Below, in pieces: positions 1 through 7,433 of a stretch of 49,363 bases of DNA (positions within the stretch are counted from its first letter, which is position 1; the number at the start of each line of letters is the position of its first letter). The stretch is from an uncultured Bacilli bacterium (GTDB lineage: Bacteria; Bacillota_I; Bacilli_A; RFN20; CAG-826): contig CAKPNG010000008.1 in assembly GCA_934168325.1 (NCBI GenBank), positions 1-49,363 on the forward strand. The letters run 5' to 3'. The notes under the pieces are model-generated. The model did no database searches. It was not told where the DNA came from and was given only the letters and a program-made list of their open reading frames with translations. Made by a program: the position numbers and the translations under genes.

Positions 1-59
1 CATATATCTTTAGATATATAACTTGACCGATTTGTTGTATTTTTAGCTTTTTGTATTAC

Positions 60-317
60 CTAACTGTCAAACTCCCGGCTTTCAATTATTTTTTCTAATT
101 CATCAGGCGTCTTTATTTGCCTAAATCCTCTTCTATCAAACGGTAAGTAAATAATTCTATTTCCGAGTTTGCGACTTTCTAATTCCGAAATAATAGATTT
201 AAGAATTGAAGATTTGCCGCATCTTCTAATCCCAGTAATAACTTTTATAATATTACTATCATAAAAAGGTCTAATCTTTGCCAAATATTTTTCTCTTGGA
301 TAAATTTTGTCTTTCAT
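60..317 (-). pseudogene. 5' fragment of an AAA-type ATP-binding protein gene
   Basis: 85 codons with a good start (AGAGGT nine bases before ATG). The N-terminus matches the bacterial 'ATP-binding protein' AAA family that carries a C-terminal nuclease-like domain: a Walker A motif GIRRCGKS at about residues 29-36, then IIYLPFDRRGF. A TAG stop follows shortly after KTPDELEKIIES, before the Walker B aspartates expected in this family (usually around 400 residues), so only the P-loop part remains. The same frame stays open for about 19 more codons past the TAG to the window edge, without a recognisable Walker B. I read it as a decayed accessory gene beside tRNA-Leu. A nonsense allele or an assembly error is possible, since the 3' side lies outside the window. 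Confidence 0.6.
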
Positions 318-588
318 CTCTATGTTACCTCTTGCAATATCATTTTATCGTTAAATTGCGTTATGGGTAGTGTTTTTAATTTTTTTTAATTTTCATACCC
401 TATTTAGCCCATTTTTATATACATTATACTGTAATCTTTATATAAATATTCTAATTGATTTTTAATAGTTGGCTTGAAAATTTTTGCTTATGAGGCTTTC
501 GCGCCATATCAATATAGAAATTTCAAATATATCTCATTTAGAACTTTTACTATCCATAAAAGGTTAGAACAATAATTTATAGTGGGGG

Positions 589-680
589 CTGAATTCTCTA
601 CTGGTGGAAAATGGCGGATAGAATAAAAGATAATCATAGACTAGAGCGGTAATTACTGTAGCATTTGATTATCTTTTTTT
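589..680 (+). ncRNA. possible structured RNA ending in an intrinsic terminator
   Basis: The stretch between the ATPase fragment and tRNA-Leu has no ORF but is GC-richer than its flanks. It begins with GGGGGCTG about 6 nt after a TATAGT (578-583) that could be a -10 box. A first hairpin pairs ATTCTCT with ATAGAAT around a purine-rich loop, and a second long stem is followed by seven Ts on the plus strand. I do not recognise a known riboswitch or RNA family. It may be only the tRNA terminator plus sequence noise. The rest of 318-580 shows nothing I can name. Confidence 0.25.
625..677. terminator. bidirectional hairpin downstream of tRNA-Leu
   Basis: AAAAGATAATCA (625-636) pairs perfectly with TGATTATCTTTT (666-677). 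The plus strand continues into a T run (674-680); on the minus strand the stem is followed by TTTTATT, so it can also end the tRNA-Leu transcript. The 29-nt loop holds a small secondary hairpin (CGGTAATTACTG). Confidence 0.55.
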
Positions 681-696
681 ATTATTTAATTTTTGC

Positions 697-781
697 TGGT
701 GTAAGAGAGGAGACTCGAACTCCCACGATTTTACTCATTAGCGTCTGAAACTAACGCGTCTACCAATTCCGCCACTCTTAC
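697..781 (-). tRNA. tRNA-Leu(CAG)
   Basis: The minus strand folds as a class II tRNA: acceptor GTAAGAG paired with CTCTTAC, D arm GCGGAATTGGTAGACGC, anticodon stem TTAGT/GCTAA with loop TTCAGAC (anticodon CAG), a long variable arm, T arm GGGAGTTCGAGTCTCC, discriminator A and encoded CCA. The 85-nt length fits tRNA-Leu. Its 5' base is the last base of the final sense codon of the upstream CDF gene, whose TAA stop lies inside the acceptor stem, so the two are probably co-transcribed and separated by RNase P. Confidence 0.93.
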
Positions 782-1707
782 AAGTCATTTTCATTTTCAT
801 GATCTAAAGGATTAACATGAACGATAATATGCTTAACCTCAGAAAAACTCTTTAATACTTTATCTCTCACTTCTTCACTTATATTATGAGATTGTTCTAA
901 TGATAAACTACCGTTACAACTAATTTCAACTTCTATTAAAATACGATTACTAATCATTCTTGTTCTTAAAGCATCAATATGATAAACTCCATCAACACTT
1001 AAGATTACTTCTTTTATTTTTAATAAAATATTTTTATCACAAGAAGCATCTAATAAAATTTTTGAATTATCAATCAAGATTTTTAATAAGCCAAATATAA
1101 TTATTAAGCCAACAATAATTGATGCAATTGGATCTATTATATATACATTCTTGTTAGTTACAAAATATATAATAAGTAAAGTGATAACTGATATAAAAGT
1201 AGATAAAGAATCACCTAAATGATCTATTGCTTGAGCTTTTAATAGATTAGATTTAGTTTTTCTAGAATTATAATAAGTGAATATAAATAAAAATACTTTA
1301 ATAAATAATGCAATTAAAGCCATTATTAAACCTATAAAATATGTTCCATTTTCGCTATCTAAATATGATTTATTAATAATAGATATAATATTTTCATAAA
1401 TTAAAAATCCAGTTGCTATTAATATAGTAGTAGCAAAAAATAAACAAATTAAAGATTCAACTTTTTCATGGCCAAATTGATGAGAAGCATCTGCTTTTTT
1501 TGAAGATATTTTTCCTCCTATATAAAAAACTGTTGAACTTACAATATCTCCTAAAGAGTTAATTCCATCACTAATTAAAGTTTTACTACCAGAAATAAAA
1601 CCACCAATAAATTTAATTATTGTTAATAAATAATTGAATATAATTTCTGTCAAGCAAACTCTTCTTACTCTAGTAAAATATAAATCTTCGTTAGTTAAAT
1701 TAGTCAT
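778..1707 (-). CDS. cation diffusion facilitator (CDF) metal exporter
   Basis: 309 residues, the usual CDF length. About six hydrophobic spans fill residues 20-220, followed by a soluble C-terminal ferredoxin-like domain (from about 225). Metal-site signatures are visible: SDGINSLGD in TM2 and AIDHLGDSLS in TM5, plus HQFGHEKVESL after TM2. CDF proteins export Zn, Fe, Mn or Co in exchange for protons; the sequence alone does not give the metal. No Shine-Dalgarno sequence precedes the ATG. Instead a TTGATA-16-TATTAT promoter ends 7 nt upstream, suggesting a leaderless mRNA. The gene is divergent from the sirtuin, and its stop codon overlaps tRNA-Leu by 4 nt. Confidence 0.88.
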   Translation of the reverse strand: MTNLTNEDLYFTRVRRVCLTEIIFNYLLTIIKFIGGFISGSKTLISDGINSLGDIVSSTVFYIGGKISSKKADASHQFGHEKVESLICLFFATTILIATGFLIYENIISIINKSYLDSENGTYFIGLIMALIALFIKVFLFIFTYYNSRKTKSNLLKAQAIDHLGDSLSTFISVITLLIIYFVTNKNVYIIDPIASIIVGLIIIFGLLKILIDNSKILLDASCDKNILLKIKEVILSVDGVYHIDALRTRMISNRILIEVEISCNGSLSLEQSHNISEEVRDKVLKSFSEVKHIIVHVNPLDHENENDL

Positions 1708-1714
1708 ACAATTT

Positions 1715-1742
1715 ATAATATTATAATTTTTTTGTTTATCAA
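1715..1742 (-). promoter_or_regulatory. promoter of the CDF gene, leaderless-type spacing
   Basis: Reading the minus strand: -35 TTGATA (1742-1737), 16-bp spacer, -10 TATTAT (1720-1715). Seven bases then separate the -10 from the ATG at 1707, which puts the expected transcription start on or next to the start codon. An overlapping TATAAT (1725-1720) would give a leader of about 5 nt, also without room for a ribosome-binding site. Confidence 0.5.
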
Positions 1743-1754
1743 GATAAAATATTT

Positions 1755-1782
1755 TTTACTTTAATTTCATTAATGCTAAAAT
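1755..1782 (+). promoter_or_regulatory. promoter of the sirtuin gene, extended -10, leaderless-type spacing
   Basis: TTTACT (1755-1760), 16-bp spacer, TAAAAT (1777-1782) preceded by TGC, an extended -10. The GTG start begins at 1789, six bases after the -10, which is where transcription should start. The only purine-rich sequence (AAAAAGG) directly abuts and includes the GTG, so it cannot act as a spaced Shine-Dalgarno sequence. Confidence 0.55.
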
Positions 1783-1788
1783 AAAAAG

Positions 1789-2514
1789 GTGAATAAAAAA
1801 TTAGAACAATTTAAAACATTAATTGCTAATGCTAAAAATATTGTATTCTTTGGTGGAGCTGGAGTATCTACTGAAAGTGGAATTCCTGATTTTAGAAGTA
1901 AAACTGGTTTATATAATTTAAAATCTAAATATGGCGTACCATATGAAGTTATTTTATCTCATAGCTATTATGAATCTCATACTGAAACATTTTTTAAGTT
2001 TTATAAAGAATTTATGATTAACAAATCTGCTAAGCCAAACTATGCACATAAATATTTAGCTGACTTAGAAAAAACAAAAAATGTAACAATTATTACTCAA
2101 AATATAGATGGTTTGCATCAAATAGCTGGAAGTAAAAATGTAATTGAATTACATGGCTCAATTCATTGTAATTTTTGCGAAAAGTGTGCAAAACTCTACA
2201 ATTTAGATGAATTTTTAAAATTAAGTGATGTCCCTCATTGTCCTATTTGTAATGGAATTGTTAAGCCAGATGTTGTCTTATATGAAGAGCCTTTAAATAA
2301 ATTAACATTGACAAAAGCAATGATTGCTTTGCAAGAAGCTGACTTATTAATAGTCGCAGGAACAAGTTTAAAAGTATATCCAGCAGCAGGATTAATTAAT
2401 TATTTTTATAGAAAAAATATAGTAGTTATTAATAAAGAAAAATTAATCATTAATAGAGAAATAAAACTTCAAATTAATGATTCAATTGCTAAAGTTTTCG
2501 AAGAAATAAGTTAA
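1789..2514 (+). CDS. cobB: NAD-dependent protein deacylase, sirtuin (CobB/SIR2 type)
   Basis: 241 residues, normal for bacterial sirtuins. NAD-binding motifs GAGVSTESGIPDFRS (about residues 23-37) and TQNIDGLHQIAGS are followed by LHGS with the catalytic His. Four zinc-binding cysteines appear as CNFCEKC and CPIC, and late GTSLKVYPA is also conserved. The family removes acyl groups from lysines using NAD. The start is GTG at 1789: the protein then aligns with the family N-terminus, and there is no in-frame ATG nearby. It shares a TTAA with the convergent cytidine deaminase, where both genes stop. The divergent CDF promoter lies about 40 bp away, so both may respond to the same regulator. Confidence 0.93.
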   Translation: MNKKLEQFKTLIANAKNIVFFGGAGVSTESGIPDFRSKTGLYNLKSKYGVPYEVILSHSYYESHTETFFKFYKEFMINKSAKPNYAHKYLADLEKTKNVTIITQNIDGLHQIAGSKNVIELHGSIHCNFCEKCAKLYNLDEFLKLSDVPHCPICNGIVKPDVVLYEEPLNKLTLTKAMIALQEADLLIVAGTSLKVYPAAGLINYFYRKNIVVINKEKLIINREIKLQINDSIAKVFEEIS

Positions 2515-2912
2515 TCTTTTTTTAATTCATCTCTCCACCAATTAGGTAATAATTCTTTTATTGATATAGTCTTTAATGGTTCTAAAGATAATAAGATTTC
2601 TATATCATTACATATATCTCCTAATAAATACATAAATTCACGACATGCTCCACATGGGGTAATTATTTTCCCACTTTTATGAACGCAAGCCATCATCAAG
2701 ATTTTAGAATTTTCATTTGTCAACATACTGGCAATTGCATTCCTTTCAGCACAAGTTCCAATTGCACAAGACATGTTTAGATTTTTCCCTAAATAAATAT
2801 GTCCACTTTCAGTATAAATAGCACAACCAACACTACCAATTTCGACATCTTTAGTAATATAGGTTTCTTTAGAGACACTAAAAGCTTTGTCATATAATTC
2901 TTTAAAATTCAT
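2511..2912 (-). CDS. cdd: cytidine deaminase
   Basis: 133 residues, the size of homotetrameric cytidine deaminases. The zinc-site motifs are intact: CAERNAIASML (Cys-Ala-Glu, with the proton-shuttling Glu) and PCGACREF. It deaminates cytidine and deoxycytidine for pyrimidine salvage in the cytosol. An AGAGG Shine-Dalgarno sequence lies 8-9 bases before the ATG. It converges on the sirtuin gene and overlaps it by 4 nt at the stop codons. A promoter with a palindrome over its -35 lies just upstream. Confidence 0.93.
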   Translation of the reverse strand: MNFKELYDKAFSVSKETYITKDVEIGSVGCAIYTESGHIYLGKNLNMSCAIGTCAERNAIASMLTNENSKILMMACVHKSGKIITPCGACREFMYLLGDICNDIEILLSLEPLKTISIKELLPNWWRDELKKD

Positions 2913-2934
2913 ATTTAAACCTCTTTGTACAACT

Positions 2935-2971
2935 ATTCTAATAAATATGCATTGCTTTTACAATGTAAAAG
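2935..2971 (-). promoter_or_regulatory. cdd promoter with overlapping palindrome
   Basis: Minus strand: -35 TTGTAA (2963-2958), 17-bp spacer, -10 TAGAAT (2940-2935). A perfect 8-bp inverted repeat, CTTTTACA-A-TGTAAAAG (2955-2971), covers the -35 box, a typical place for a repressor site. Which protein binds is unknown. Confidence 0.4.
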
Positions 2972-3040
2972 TATAAAGTTATTAATATTTAATTTTCGTT
3001 TCGTATTCAAGAATAATTATTCAAATAAGTCTTTAAATAA

Positions 3041-3076
3041 ATTAAAAAGCCTTCAGAAGTCCATTATTTTTTATAA
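3041..3076 (+). repeat. dispersed short repeat, copy 1 (intergenic)
   Basis: Begins ATTAAAAAGCCTTCAGAAG and continues into CCATTATTTTTTATAA. It matches the copy inside polC (27348-27383) at 31 of 36 positions by eye. It lies between cdd and the plus-strand membrane-protein gene; the rest of this 290-bp gap is AT-rich and holds only promoters. Confidence 0.5.
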
Positions 3077-3172
3077 ATATTAAAAATTATTATTTATTAT
3101 TATCTTATTTTAGTATCTATATAAGTATTTTATTTATCACTATAAAATTCATTTTTTTAAAAATATAAAAAT

Positions 3173-3181
3173 TGATATAAT
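3173..3181 (+). promoter_or_regulatory. extended -10 promoter element
   Basis: TGATATAAT, an extended -10 (TGNTATAAT), 20 bp before the ATG at 3202. An AAAGGAG Shine-Dalgarno sequence lies in between, so this gene has an ordinary leader. Confidence 0.5.
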
Positions 3182-3201
3182 GGAATAAAGGAGAAAAAAT
3201 T

Positions 3202-3855
3202 ATGCAAAAAATACGTGAATTTTTTAAACCATTTTCGTCAATTATTTTTGGCACACTTTTATTTTTAAGTTTCTTAAACTACTTATCTTTAACAGGTGCC
3301 CCATTAGCTATTGGTATTATCGCTCTTATAATTTCTATTTATTACATAGTTTATGGCGTAATAGAAATTATATGTAAAGATCAAATTCCAACTACAGTTA
3401 ACAAAATATTAAATGTTTGTTCTATTACTTTATTTCCATTATTAATGTTTTTTATTAAATTAATGGACATTATAAGCTTTGCAGATAGAATGCTCCCAAC
3501 CGCTTGGATAATATCAATATTTAGTATAATTACTACATTAATAATGATATTTATTTATATCGTTGCCTTCTATTTAAAAAATAAATATCTCGATAAATTA
3601 AATATCTTATTTTCGTCTTTATTTATTCTAGTTTTATTATTAGACCTTCTTTTCGATACATTAGGTGATCCTATTAATTTAGGAAACATTAATATCGTAG
3701 GATTTATTATTTACTTTTCTTATAGTTCAATGCTTTTGGAATCAATTATTGAATGTAATAATAAAGAACCAGAGAACTTACAAATTGAACATATTGAAAA
3801 TGATCAACTAACTACTGAAGAAAATAACACTGAAGAAGAAAAACCTATCGAATAA
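3202..3855 (+). CDS. membrane protein of unknown function
   Basis: 217 residues with about six hydrophobic spans from residue 12 to 190, in short-loop pairs, then a hydrophilic, glutamate- and asparagine-rich cytoplasmic-type tail (from about 192). The start is set by AAAGGAG eight bases upstream. I recognise no family motif; layout and size resemble small DUF-type integral membrane proteins of Bacillota. It is monocistronic, with its own extended -10 promoter and a strong hairpin terminator just after the stop. Context gives no functional clue, because the neighbours (cdd and oleate hydratase) are on the opposite strand. Confidence 0.75.
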   Translation: MQKIREFFKPFSSIIFGTLLFLSFLNYLSLTGAPLAIGIIALIISIYYIVYGVIEIICKDQIPTTVNKILNVCSITLFPLLMFFIKLMDIISFADRMLPTAWIISIFSIITTLIMIFIYIVAFYLKNKYLDKLNILFSSLFILVLLLDLLFDTLGDPINLGNINIVGFIIYFSYSSMLLESIIECNNKEPENLQIEHIENDQLTTEENNTEEEKPIE

Positions 3856-3878
3856 TCTTATTATTTAATAACAAATTT

Positions 3879-3911
3879 AAAAGGGATTTAGTAATTTGCT
3901 AAGTCCCTTTT
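3879..3911. terminator. bidirectional intrinsic terminator
   Basis: AAAAGGGATTTAG (3879-3891) pairs with CTAAGTCCCTTTT (3899-3911), one G-U pair, 7-nt loop, flanked by A and T runs on both sides. It separates the convergent membrane-protein and oleate hydratase genes. Confidence 0.85.
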
Positions 3912-3929
3912 TAATTATTTATATTTTAA

Positions 3930-5717
3930 TTAAAATAATTTACTATCTCTAAGTAATTGACCTATATCAGTATCTTCTACTTTCTTATAAGCACTCTTAA
4001 TAATAAATTTTTCAAAACCATTAACAGCATCACTATCTAATAATTTAGTCTTATCAATAGTATAATATGTAGCTCTTAATAATTCTCTAACATCATAGAC
4101 GCTACCCCAAACTTCAGGAACAGCTCTATCAACATTTAATAATGTATATACAGCTTCCATACCAGTTCTAATAGAATATTCTGTTGTAAAAATTGTATCA
4201 CGTGGAGTTTCAGCAAATTGTCCAACGAAAGCGAAGTTGACAGCACCCTCTGGTACTACTTTTGGTCTATCTTCATTTTTTCTTGGTTGGAAGAAAGCAT
4301 CAATATAAGGCATATAACAAGTCGTAGTATTACAATTATTAATTGCTAATTCATGAATCTTATTAACATCACAACCAATGTGATATAACCATTCTTCACA
4401 AACTTCAATACCTGTACATTCTTTCATAGGTTTTTTAACAAAATTACCTTCTTTATTAGTATTTAAAGCATAAACCCAAATAAGAACATCATTTTTATTT
4501 TGTGATTTAAATTGAGGTTGTCTATTAATTGTCCAAGATAAGAACCAATTTTCTTCACTATCTCTAATAGTAACAATACCACCAGTAGTAACTTTTCCAC
4601 TTCTTGGATCTCTTTGACAAATCTTTTCAATTAATGAAATTATATAATCATCATGAGTTTGAACAGTAGCACTCATCCAGTTAGTTTCATCAATGTTATT
4701 ACAGAATTTTAATGGATTACCAAATGCTTTATCTTGTTTAGCAATATTTCTCCATAAATCCCAGCTTTCTCCATAACCATCTTTTAATTTAGATAAATCT
4801 GGAGCATGAGTTTGATCACCATAACAACTAGAATCAGTACAGCAGCCATTAGTAATAAATACTAAATCATCTTCTACTAAATCTAATTGACATTCTTTAC
4901 CATCTTTAACATAAACTATTGCTTTAGCAACTTTTTTATCTTTAGTTATATCAAATAAAACATTTTTAACATCAACACCAAATTCAATTTGAACACCATG
5001 ACTTTCAAGATATTTTACTAAAGGTAAAATCATTGAATCATATTGATTATATTTAGTGAATCTAAGAGCACTAAAATCTGGTAAACCATCGATATGATGG
5101 ACATATCTTTGTAAGTATCTCTTCATTTCTAATGCGCTTGACCATCTTTGGAAAGCAAACATTGTTTGCCAATATAACCAGAAATTAGATTTCCAGAAAT
5201 GATCATCGAATAAATCGCTAATCTTTTTATCTTCTAACTCTTTTTCTGGAATCATAAATAACTTTAATAATTCTTTTTTAGCTTCTTTATCTAAAGTAAA
5301 TTTATCTCCAGTTCCAGCATTTTGACCTCTATTAATAGTAGCTCTACATAATGAATAGTTAGGATCTTCTTTATTTAAATAATAATATTCATCAAGAACA
5401 GATTGACCTTCATGTTCTATAGATGGAACATCTCTATATAAGTCCCACATACATTCAAAGTGGTTATCCATTTCACGACCGCCTCTCATGTAGAAACCTT
5501 TAGTTACATCTTTTCTTCCATCACAACTACCACCAGCAAGATCGATCTTTTCAAATAAATGGATATGACTTCCTTTCATTTGTCCATCTCTAACTAAATA
5601 GAAAGCTGCACTTAAACCAGCTAATCCTGTACCAATAATATAAGCATTCTTTTTATCAACACCCTCTGGTTTTAAAGGTTTTACAAATGCTTCATAAGTT
5701 CCTGCACCATAATACAT
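3930..5717 (-). CDS. ohyA: oleate hydratase (myosin-cross-reactive antigen family)
   Basis: FAD enzyme adding water to the cis-9 double bond of oleate/linoleate to give 10-hydroxy fatty acids, a detoxifying reaction of host-associated Gram-positives. The frame opens at 5759, but the start is the ATG at 5717 (MYYGAGTYEAF), preceded by AAGGAGG at 9 nt; this gives 595 residues, the family length. Visible motifs are the FAD Rossmann signature GTGLAGLSAAF near residue 27, the active-site stretch RGGREMDNHFE, and the conserved TGGIVTIRDS and WFLSW segments. It is intact and probably monocistronic, with the shared terminator downstream. An inverted repeat spans its likely -35/-10 region, suggesting repression relieved by fatty acids, but no TetR gene is adjacent. 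Confidence 0.95.
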   Translation of the reverse strand: MYYGAGTYEAFVKPLKPEGVDKKNAYIIGTGLAGLSAAFYLVRDGQMKGSHIHLFEKIDLAGGSCDGRKDVTKGFYMRGGREMDNHFECMWDLYRDVPSIEHEGQSVLDEYYYLNKEDPNYSLCRATINRGQNAGTGDKFTLDKEAKKELLKLFMIPEKELEDKKISDLFDDHFWKSNFWLYWQTMFAFQRWSSALEMKRYLQRYVHHIDGLPDFSALRFTKYNQYDSMILPLVKYLESHGVQIEFGVDVKNVLFDITKDKKVAKAIVYVKDGKECQLDLVEDDLVFITNGCCTDSSCYGDQTHAPDLSKLKDGYGESWDLWRNIAKQDKAFGNPLKFCNNIDETNWMSATVQTHDDYIISLIEKICQRDPRSGKVTTGGIVTIRDSEENWFLSWTINRQPQFKSQNKNDVLIWVYALNTNKEGNFVKKPMKECTGIEVCEEWLYHIGCDVNKIHELAINNCNTTTCYMPYIDAFFQPRKNEDRPKVVPEGAVNFAFVGQFAETPRDTIFTTEYSIRTGMEAVYTLLNVDRAVPEVWGSVYDVRELLRATYYTIDKTKLLDSDAVNGFEKFIIKSAYKKVEDTDIGQLLRDSKLF

Positions 5718-5775
5718 AAATTCTGTCCTCCTTAATTTGAACAACTTTAGTTTATTCATAAATCAAGGTCATTTC

Positions 5776-5803
5776 TTTAGACAATTTGAGCCAAATGTCA
5801 AAA
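5776..5803 (-). promoter_or_regulatory. operator-like inverted repeat over the oleate hydratase promoter
   Basis: Plus strand: TTTAGACAATTTG then AGC then CAAATGTCAAAA, an imperfect 28-bp inverted repeat. The minus strand has a perfect -35 TTGACA inside it (5801-5796) and a weak -10 (TAAAGA, 5779-5774) at 16-bp spacing, so the repeat covers the core promoter. A further half-site, TTTAGACAA, recurs at 5805-5813. Confidence 0.45.
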
Positions 5804-5834
5804 ATTTAGACAAAACATATAAAATGTATAAAAT

Positions 5835-6023
5835 TTATAATCCTTGTGGCCTAGCCCACGAAATAGGTTTATGCATATATAATTCTTTTAAATATTTAAT
5901 ATCTATATCAATTAAAATAGTGTTTAAAGAATCTATAACTTCAATTATATATTTAATTTTATTTTCAATAACGTAATTACTTAAAACCTTTATAATAAAA
6001 TTATTTAATTTAGGATCATTCAT
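5835..6023 (-). CDS. possible small protein, 62 residues
   Basis: A short ORF between malic enzyme and oleate hydratase, with no Shine-Dalgarno sequence. A TAAAAT lies six bases before the ATG, the spacing seen at the leaderless-type starts elsewhere in the window. The product is Ile/Lys-rich, with amphipathic segments and an unusual Trp/Arg/Pro-containing end (SWARPQGL). I recognise no family. Nothing else is evident in 5814-6150 apart from AT-rich sequence, so this may be a chance ORF. Confidence 0.25.
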   Translation of the reverse strand: MNDPKLNNFIIKVLSNYVIENKIKYIIEVIDSLNTILIDIDIKYLKELYMHKPISWARPQGL

Positions 6024-6150
6024 TTTTTTATTTTAAGTGATATTAAAAAATTAGTTATTATTAAGTAAATTTCTATAAACAAATATAATCAAATACAATA
6101 TTCATTTGTAAAAAAAATAAAATATATCTCAAAAACTCTTTAAATATTTA

Positions 6151-6171
6151 TAAAACCCTGCAGAACTTATG
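6151..6171 (+). repeat. dispersed short repeat, copy 2 (intergenic, partial)
   Basis: TAAAACCCTGCAGAACTTAT: shares the core AAAACCYTGCAGA with the copies at 10621, 15725 and 39673. It lies just beyond the malic enzyme terminator. Confidence 0.4.
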
Positions 6172-6179
6172 TTTTTTCA

Positions 6180-6214
6180 ATAAAAATAGGTGTTTTGTTA
6201 ACACCTATTTTTAT
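6180..6214. terminator. terminator of the lipoprotein/malic enzyme operon
   Basis: ATAAAAATAGGTGTT (6180-6194) pairs perfectly over 15 bp with AACACCTATTTTTAT (6200-6214), loop TTGTT. The arms supply T runs in both directions. Confidence 0.85.
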
Positions 6215-6238
6215 TATATTTGATATATTAAGAAGTTT

Positions 6239-7411
6239 TTATTTTCTAATGATACCACATTTAATTGCTGTTTCTTTAACAGCTTTAGCTACATTTTCAT
6301 GAGCTTTCTTGTCAAAAGCAAAAGGTAAAATGTGAGTAACACTTAGTTCTTCTTCGCTAACTGTATTAGCAATTGCTAAACTTGCAGCTTTCATCATTTC
6401 TACATTAATATCAGTTGCTTTTGCATCAATTGCTCCTCTAAATAATCCAGGGAAAACTAAAACATTATTAATTTGATTAGGATATTGACTTGAACCTGTT
6501 CCAATAATATAAGCACCAGCTTCTTTAGCATCTTTTGGATCAATTTCAGGAATTGGATTAGCACAAGTAAATAAAATTGGTTTTTCATTCATTGATTTAA
6601 CCATATCTTTACTAACACAATTAGCAACACTTACACCAACAAATACATCAGCACCTTTCATTGCATCAACTAAATGTCCTTGAATATGTTCTAAATTTGT
6701 AATTTCTGCTAATTCTTTTTTAGCATCATTTAATCTAGGATCGCCTTTACATATTATGCCTTTAGAATCACAAACAATTACATTTTTTGCTCCTGAATAA
6801 ATTAATAATTTAGCAATAGCTTCACCTGCAGCACCAGCACCATTAATAACAATTTTTAAGTCTTCGATTTTTTTATTAGTAAGTTTTAAAGCATTAATTA
6901 ATGCTGCTAAAGTTACAATAGCTGTACCATGTTGATCATCATGGAAAACAGGAATATTTAATTCTTCTTTTAATCTTCTTTCGATTTCAAAACATCTAGG
7001 TGCACTAATATCTTCTAAATTAATACCACCAAAACTACCTGAAATTAATTTAATAGTTCTAATAATTTCTTCTGTATCTTTACTTTTAATACAAATTGGA
7101 AAAGCATCAACATCGCCAAATGCTTTAAATAATGCACATTTTCCTTCCATTACTGGCATTCCAGCTTCTGGACCAATATCACCAAGTCCTAATACAGCAG
7201 TACCATCAGTAATTACAGGGACTGTATTCCATCTTCTTGTTAAATTAAATGATTCATTAACATCTTCATGAATCTTCATACAAGGTGCAGCAACACCTGG
7301 TGTATATGCGAGCATTAATTCTTCATTAGTTGAAACATCTGCTCTTACTTTAGTTTCAATTTTTCCATGCCATTCATAGTGTTTTTGTAATGATTTTTCT
7401 CCAATATTCAT
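6239..7411 (-). CDS. NAD(P)-dependent malic enzyme (malate to pyruvate and CO2)
   Basis: 390 residues from the ATG at 7411, which has AAGGAG nine bases upstream; an in-frame start 17 codons earlier lacks one. The length matches the short bacterial malic enzymes (B. subtilis YtsJ/MleA class). Conserved parts: YTPGVAAPC, GLGDIGPEAGMPVMEGK, the metal site around EDISAPRCF and FHDDQHGTAIV, the dinucleotide fold INGAGAAGEAIAKLL, and CANPIPEI. It oxidatively decarboxylates malate, supplying pyruvate and NAD(P)H. It starts 22 bp after the membrane hydrolase gene and is the last gene before a terminator, so it probably shares the cre-controlled promoter at 13454-13482. Whether NAD or NADP is used cannot be decided by eye. 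Confidence 0.93.
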   Translation of the reverse strand: MNIGEKSLQKHYEWHGKIETKVRADVSTNEELMLAYTPGVAAPCMKIHEDVNESFNLTRRWNTVPVITDGTAVLGLGDIGPEAGMPVMEGKCALFKAFGDVDAFPICIKSKDTEEIIRTIKLISGSFGGINLEDISAPRCFEIERRLKEELNIPVFHDDQHGTAIVTLAALINALKLTNKKIEDLKIVINGAGAAGEAIAKLLIYSGAKNVIVCDSKGIICKGDPRLNDAKKELAEITNLEHIQGHLVDAMKGADVFVGVSVANCVSKDMVKSMNEKPILFTCANPIPEIDPKDAKEAGAYIIGTGSSQYPNQINNVLVFPGLFRGAIDAKATDINVEMMKAASLAIANTVSEEELSVTHILPFAFDKKAHENVAKAVKETAIKCGIIRK

Positions 7412-7433
7412 TTTTATTAACTCCTTAAAATAA

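Noticed and set aside
589..680. Known riboswitch upstream of a metal transporter (NiCo, Mn)
   Set aside because: The stretch is downstream of the CDF gene and on the other strand, and no conserved core of those riboswitches is present.
5737..5976. Plus-strand ORF of 79 codons upstream of oleate hydratase
   Set aside because: It runs over the oleate hydratase start and promoter on the other strand, and has no ribosome-binding site.
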